Positions 30,551 through 33,459 of a stretch of 33,459 nt of DNA are shown here, one piece after another (position 1 is the stretch's first letter; every line of letters begins with the position of its first letter). Under the pieces are notes generated by a model. The model made no database searches, was not told the DNA's origin, and saw only the letters and a list, made by a program, of their open reading frames with translations. Origin of the DNA: an uncultured Saprospiraceae bacterium (lineage in GTDB: Bacteria; Bacteroidota; Bacteroidia; Chitinophagales; Saprospiraceae); assembly GCA_937950315.1 (NCBI GenBank), contig CALFDU010000160.1:1-33459 (forward strand). Direction: 5' to 3'. Both the position numbers and the translations under genes were made by a program.

Positions 30551-31001
30551 TGGTTATAGTTAGGTGTTGTTGAAAGAAATGTAAAAGTAGCAAATTGAAA
30601 TTTTGGTTTTTCTCATATGTTTTTACCCGATATGGAAAAACTGTTGAACAATTGTTAATAACCCAAGTTTAATAATTTTTGTAAGCTGCTTACATATTCT
30701 TATAAATCTAAATATAAAAGATTGGTTCCATAAAAGTCTGAAAAGCAACAACTTGGCGTGAAACTGTATGAACATTGGACAACACAACAATTTGACTATC
30801 TAGTACCGGTTCTTGTTGAAAAGTAATGATATTTTTTTTTTAACCATACGTAAGCAATTCATTCATTGTTGAAAAAAGTTTTCCACAAAATTTGGTGCAA
30901 ATTGGACCATATGCTTACATTGAAGGAAACTTAACCTAATTTTAAGAGACCATTATTATTATCTCGCGTCTCAATAGTGTTAATAAAACAAACTTACAAT
31001 T
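30551..31001. other. 451-base divergent intergenic region with recurring short motifs
   Basis: No coding potential is seen. It contains the motif TGCTTACAT at 30687-30695 and 30912-30920, plus a near copy in inverse orientation (ACGTAAGCA, 30848-30856). The first copy lies inside the palindrome GTAAGCTGCTTAC (30681-30693). TTGTTGAAA occurs three times (about 30569, 30813 and 30867). AACAATTGTT (30647-30656) is a perfect palindrome, and a run of ten T ends at 30841. One sequence fitting the DnaA box consensus TTWTNCACA lies at 30879-30887. No clear TAnnTTTG promoter element is visible. Confidence 0.5.
30681..30693. promoter_or_regulatory. Palindrome GTAAGC-T-GCTTAC with two further half-sites
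   Basis: A 6+6 inverted repeat with a single central base; the half-site recurs at 30850-30855 and 30913-30918. Repetition of one 6-mer four times in about 240 bases of a divergent promoter region suggests a regulator site serving dnaB, the coiled-coil gene, or both. Confidence 0.3.
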
Positions 31002-31667
31002 ATGAAAAATATTCTAATAGTACTTGTGATTGCAGTTTTTACGCTTCCACTAATGGCCCAAGACATTCGTGAAATGGATAAAACAATTAGTATGGGAGCT
31101 CAACCTGCTTTCGTAATCAATCATCCCAATGCAACGGTAAAAATGGCTGAAAGTGCATGGGAAGACCACATGAAGAAAAATGGCAAAGCCAAAAAGAATA
31201 GAAAGTCAAAGGAATATGAAACATTGGATGCCGAGATCAATATAATAAGTAGCACTTCATTAAACGTTTATTTTCTTGCAGAAGAAGGTGCAGAAATGAC
31301 CACTTCTTATGTCTTTTTTGACAATGGGACTGAATTCATCACCAGCACCAATAATTCCAAAGCGGCAGATGGTATTTATGAGTTTTTAACACCATTTATC
31401 TATGATGTAGAAAAATTGGTTGTTCAAGAAGAATTGGAAAATGAAGAGAAAAGCCTTAAGTCTCTCAACAAAGATTTTGAAAAATTAGAAAAGCAGAACA
31501 CTTCCTACCACGATGAAATAGAAAAACTTCAAGAGAAAATCAGAGAAGCAGAAGTGAATATCGAAAAAAACCTCCAAGCACAAGACGTTAAAACCGGTGA
31601 AATCGGAGCGCAAGAAAGTGTCATTGAAGCAGTGAAAAAGAAGCTTAACTCAATCGGTAAAAAATAA
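31002..31667 (+). CDS. Exported protein with C-terminal coiled coil
   Basis: 221 aa. Residues 1-20 are a clean Sec signal peptide ending in PLMAQ. Residues 21-135 form a small alpha/beta domain beginning DIREMDKTISMGAQPAFVI, with a Lys-rich segment (KKNGKAKKNRKSKEYETL) and two YVFFDNGTEF-like strands. Residues 137-217 form a long heptad-patterned coiled coil (EELENEEKSLKSLNKDFEKL, QEKIREAEVNIEKNLQ). I recall proteins of the same layout in other Bacteroidota genomes, all of unknown function. It is probably periplasmic, where the coiled coil may drive oligomerisation. It is monocistronic: a strong terminator follows 18 bases after the stop, and it is divergent from dnaB. Confidence 0.82.
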   Translation: MKNILIVLVIAVFTLPLMAQDIREMDKTISMGAQPAFVINHPNATVKMAESAWEDHMKKNGKAKKNRKSKEYETLDAEINIISSTSLNVYFLAEEGAEMTTSYVFFDNGTEFITSTNNSKAADGIYEFLTPFIYDVEKLVVQEELENEEKSLKSLNKDFEKLEKQNTSYHDEIEKLQEKIREAEVNIEKNLQAQDVKTGEIGAQESVIEAVKKKLNSIGKK

Positions 31668-31685
31668 ATAAATCAACATTATTAA

Positions 31686-31718
31686 AAGCCTATCTGAAAT
31701 TTCAGATGGGCTTTTTTT
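31686..31718 (+). terminator. Strong rho-independent terminator
   Basis: AAGCC(T) at 31686-31691 pairs with (G)GGCTT at 31708-31713, flanking the perfect palindrome ATCTGAAATTTCAGAT (31692-31707), and the stem is followed by a run of T. It ends the exported coiled-coil gene and separates it from the convergent VOC gene. Confidence 0.85.
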
Positions 31719-31726
31719 ATGCCTCT

Positions 31727-32098
31727 TTATATCGAAGAAATAGCACTCCCCAAAATCAATAAATAACCATTGTTATCCCATATCCCAAATTCCCGCATAC
31801 CAAAATCAAAACTTTCAAGAGGGTAGCACAACCTTACCTTTTCTTTGATCCCTTCATACCATTCATCAACGTCTTCTACATTGATATACAATGAGCCAGT
31901 CATGATTGGCTTGTCCTGCCCGTGATGATCCATCATCTCATGAAACATAATCGTCTGATCATCCTTACTAAGAAAAATATGCCCTTTGAATTTCCCGCTC
32001 AAGGCAAATCCTAAAACATCAGTATAAAATTGAATCGTACCTTCAAGATCATTGGTTTCTAATTTGGCTACAATCGACTTGATAGAATAAATTGACAA
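31727..32098 (-). CDS. VOC (glyoxalase/bleomycin-resistance) superfamily protein
   Basis: 123 aa, one VOC domain made of two beta-alpha-beta-beta-beta units: KSIVAKLETNDLEGTIQFYT with DVLGF, then IFLSKDDQTIMFHEM, then SLYINVEDVDEWYEGIKEKV, then REFGIWDNNGYLLILG. The terminal G-x-L/F-x-F-type motif is present. Whether it is a lyase, dioxygenase or binding protein cannot be decided. There is no ATG at the N-terminus; the likely start is TTG at 32098, since translation from the next Met (codon 51) would delete the first unit. The frame is open further upstream into the peptidase gene, so another non-ATG start is possible. It lies 5 bases after the M28 stop and is probably in the same operon. Confidence 0.82.
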   Translation of the reverse strand: MSIYSIKSIVAKLETNDLEGTIQFYTDVLGFALSGKFKGHIFLSKDDQTIMFHEMMDHHGQDKPIMTGSLYINVEDVDEWYEGIKEKVRLCYPLESFDFGMREFGIWDNNGYLLILGSAISSI

Positions 32099-32103
32099 AA
32101 GGC

Positions 32104-33363
32104 TTATTTTTTGCTTTCGAATGTTACTTTTTTCTCTATCTCATCATCCCCACGCTTGACCGTTACAGTAATTGTCGCTCCCGGTTCAAATTCTGCCAAG
32201 GCTTTCATGTAGGACATCATATCAAAAATCTCCAAGTCTCCCATCTTGATGACTACATCTCCCGCCATCATGTCAGCCTGATGAGCAGGGCGCTCCTCTC
32301 TGACCGCATCGATACGCATCCCTTTACCCGTAAACATATAATCAGGCATAACTCCCAAAGTAACCTTAAAATTTGGCGTCTCAGCCGACTCGTCTTTGGT
32401 TTTCTTAAATGGTATATCATCTATCTTATCCAATTGAAGCACTACGCCTTCGATGAGATTACTGATTTTCTGAATGCCTTGATAGTTGATATTGATGACA
32501 TCATCACTTGGCTTGTGATAATCCTTATGCTGACCAGTAAAAAAGAACAGTACAGGAATATTTACCAAGTAAAAAGAGGTGTGATCCGAAGGACCAATTC
32601 CAGAAGGACTGAATGAATAGGTAAAACCATTGTCTGCCTTTGAAATCAAATCTCCCCAGACTGGCGAGGTTCCATTTCCATGAATCGAAATACGCTCATC
32701 TGGTCTCAATCTACCAACCATATCGAGATTAATCATGGCATCTATTTGCGGAAGCGGAATAGTACTATTGTTGACAAAATGTTTAGATCCCCAGAGTCCT
32801 TTCTCCTCTCCTGAAAATCCGATAAACATGTAATTGTATTGTAATTCCCTTTTTGATAGTCGTTCAGCCAAAAGTAGCATCGCACCGACACCGCTCGCAT
32901 TGTCATCCGCTCCATTGTGGATTGCAGGTTCGCCAATATAGAGTGAGCCCTCTTTACCATATCCTAAATGATCATAATGGGCACCTATGCATATCGTCTT
33001 GTCCGCACCATTGTCCAAATAACCAATTACATTTTTTCCTGAAATAACTGGATCATCTGGAGCAGGCGCATCCGCATGAGGATTTGACTTAAGGTGAATA
33101 TCAAAATGTTGCATATATCCTTCTTCACCCATCGGCTTAAGACCAATTGCCTTCATTCTCTTAGCGACATACTTGGCTGCCAAAGTCTCTCCTTCGGTCC
33201 CAATTTCTCTCCCTTCAAGCTCGTCAGAGGCCAAATAACCTACATCTGCAGACAATTGAGTGATTTCAGAAGATTCTGTATTGGTAATCACATACTTTGA
33301 CTTACAGCCAATTAATAATATGCATGTTAATAAGGTTATTATAGAAAAATACTTTCTTTGCAT
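32104..33363 (-). CDS. M28-family zinc metallopeptidase with PDZ domain, lipoprotein
   Basis: 419 aa. A lipoprotein signal has its lipobox at LLIGC (Cys20). The catalytic M28 domain has every zinc and catalytic residue: His129 (GAHYDHLG), Asp153 (HNGADDNASG), Glu186/Glu187 (FSGEEKGLWGS), Asp214 (NLDMVGR) and His283 (DYHKPSDD). Residues 335-415 are a PDZ domain (TLGVMPDYMFTGKGMRIDAV, then AHQADMMAGDVVIKM). The fold is that of di-zinc aminopeptidases, so N-terminal residues of peptides are the probable substrate, at the cell surface or in the periplasm; the PDZ may hold the chain end. It is divergent from another exported or membrane protein at the window edge and probably co-transcribed with the VOC gene. 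Confidence 0.94.
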   Translation of the reverse strand: MQRKYFSIITLLTCILLIGCKSKYVITNTESSEITQLSADVGYLASDELEGREIGTEGETLAAKYVAKRMKAIGLKPMGEEGYMQHFDIHLKSNPHADAPAPDDPVISGKNVIGYLDNGADKTICIGAHYDHLGYGKEGSLYIGEPAIHNGADDNASGVGAMLLLAERLSKRELQYNYMFIGFSGEEKGLWGSKHFVNNSTIPLPQIDAMINLDMVGRLRPDERISIHGNGTSPVWGDLISKADNGFTYSFSPSGIGPSDHTSFYLVNIPVLFFFTGQHKDYHKPSDDVININYQGIQKISNLIEGVVLQLDKIDDIPFKKTKDESAETPNFKVTLGVMPDYMFTGKGMRIDAVREERPAHQADMMAGDVVIKMGDLEIFDMMSYMKALAEFEPGATITVTVKRGDDEIEKKVTFESKK

Positions 33364-33403
33364 TCTCGTTTATTTAAGACGCTAATATATTTAAAAAATA
33401 TCC

Positions 33404-33459
33404 ATGAACAGTCGTACTCATATTCTAACAGTTTCCATTCTAGTAATGTTGTTAATGTG
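33404..33459 (+). CDS. Start of an exported or membrane protein (3' end outside window)
   Basis: An ATG at 33404 opens a frame running to the window edge: MNSRTHILTVSILVMLLM. A short polar/basic start followed by a hydrophobic stretch is the shape of a signal peptide or first transmembrane helix. It is divergent from the M28 peptidase with a 40-base gap. Nothing about its function can be said from 18 codons. Confidence 0.5.
   Translation, partial: MNSRTHILTVSILVMLLM

Noticed and set aside
30879-30887. DnaA-box-like TTTTCCACA next to dnaB, with another match (TGTGAATAA, inverse) at 17858-17866; possible replication origin
   Set aside because: Only single matches to a loose consensus in AT-rich DNA; no cluster of boxes, no dnaA or dnaN gene, and dnaB proximity alone is not evidence of an origin.
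32092-32616. Plus-strand open frame of 174 codons
   Set aside because: Antisense to the M28-PDZ peptidase, which has all catalytic residues; no protein-like features on the plus strand.

Overview
The window is an ordinary chromosomal stretch from an AT-rich member of the Bacteroidota. The evidence is a type IX secretion (T9SS) C-terminal sorting domain, many lipoprotein signals, an alpha-2-macroglobulin/PBP1C pair, a TPR-HisKA_2 kinase with a LuxR-type response regulator, Bacteroidota-style exported collagen-like proteins, and almost no Shine-Dalgarno sequences. A Saprospirales/Chitinophagales-like lineage is plausible, but that is an impression and not a placement. No rRNA, tRNA, CRISPR array, phage or insertion sequence was recognised.

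Layout. 1-1.8 kb: three tandem exported collagen-like (Gly-X-Y) proteins, the first cut by the window edge. 1.9-2.6 kb: a minus-strand lipoprotein/beta-barrel-like protein. 2.9-10.6 kb: a two-gene operon of a thioester-containing alpha-2-macroglobulin lipoprotein and penicillin-binding protein 1C, overlapping by ATGA. 10.6-11.1 kb: a gene-poor stretch with a 16-bp palindrome, a long inverted repeat and a terminator. 11.1-13.8 kb: a lipoprotein gene broken by an in-frame stop, a DUF4177-like small protein, a TonB-C-domain periplasmic protein and a T9SS cargo protein. 13.9-17.3 kb: gluconate-2-dehydrogenase-subunit-3-like protein, GMC oxidoreductase and fatty acid desaturase on the minus strand. 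17.3-17.9 kb: a non-coding stretch rich in inverted repeats. 17.9-21.5 kb: a small unknown protein, a stand-alone LuxR-type DNA-binding protein, a TPR sensor kinase and its response regulator. 21.5-30.6 kb: a minus-strand run of a sortilin-like beta-propeller protein, a small membrane protein, a SulP transporter, a small exported acidic protein, an SDR protein without the usual catalytic Tyr, a 23S/16S rRNA pseudouridine synthase and the DnaB helicase. 31.0-33.5 kb: an exported coiled-coil protein, a VOC protein, an M28-PDZ metallopeptidase, and the first codons of a divergent exported or membrane protein.

How the parts work together. Most of the window concerns the cell envelope: protease trapping plus peptidoglycan repair (A2M/PBP1C), exported structural proteins (collagen-like, T9SS cargo, beta-propeller), lipid desaturation, periplasmic oxidation, and envelope signalling through the TPR kinase. 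I do not see a clearly new multi-gene system. The most interesting items are the tandem collagen-like family with a shared C-terminal cap, the nonsense-interrupted lipoprotein, the structured non-coding segments at 10.6-11.1 and 17.3-17.9 kb, and the SDR protein with Val in place of the catalytic Tyr.
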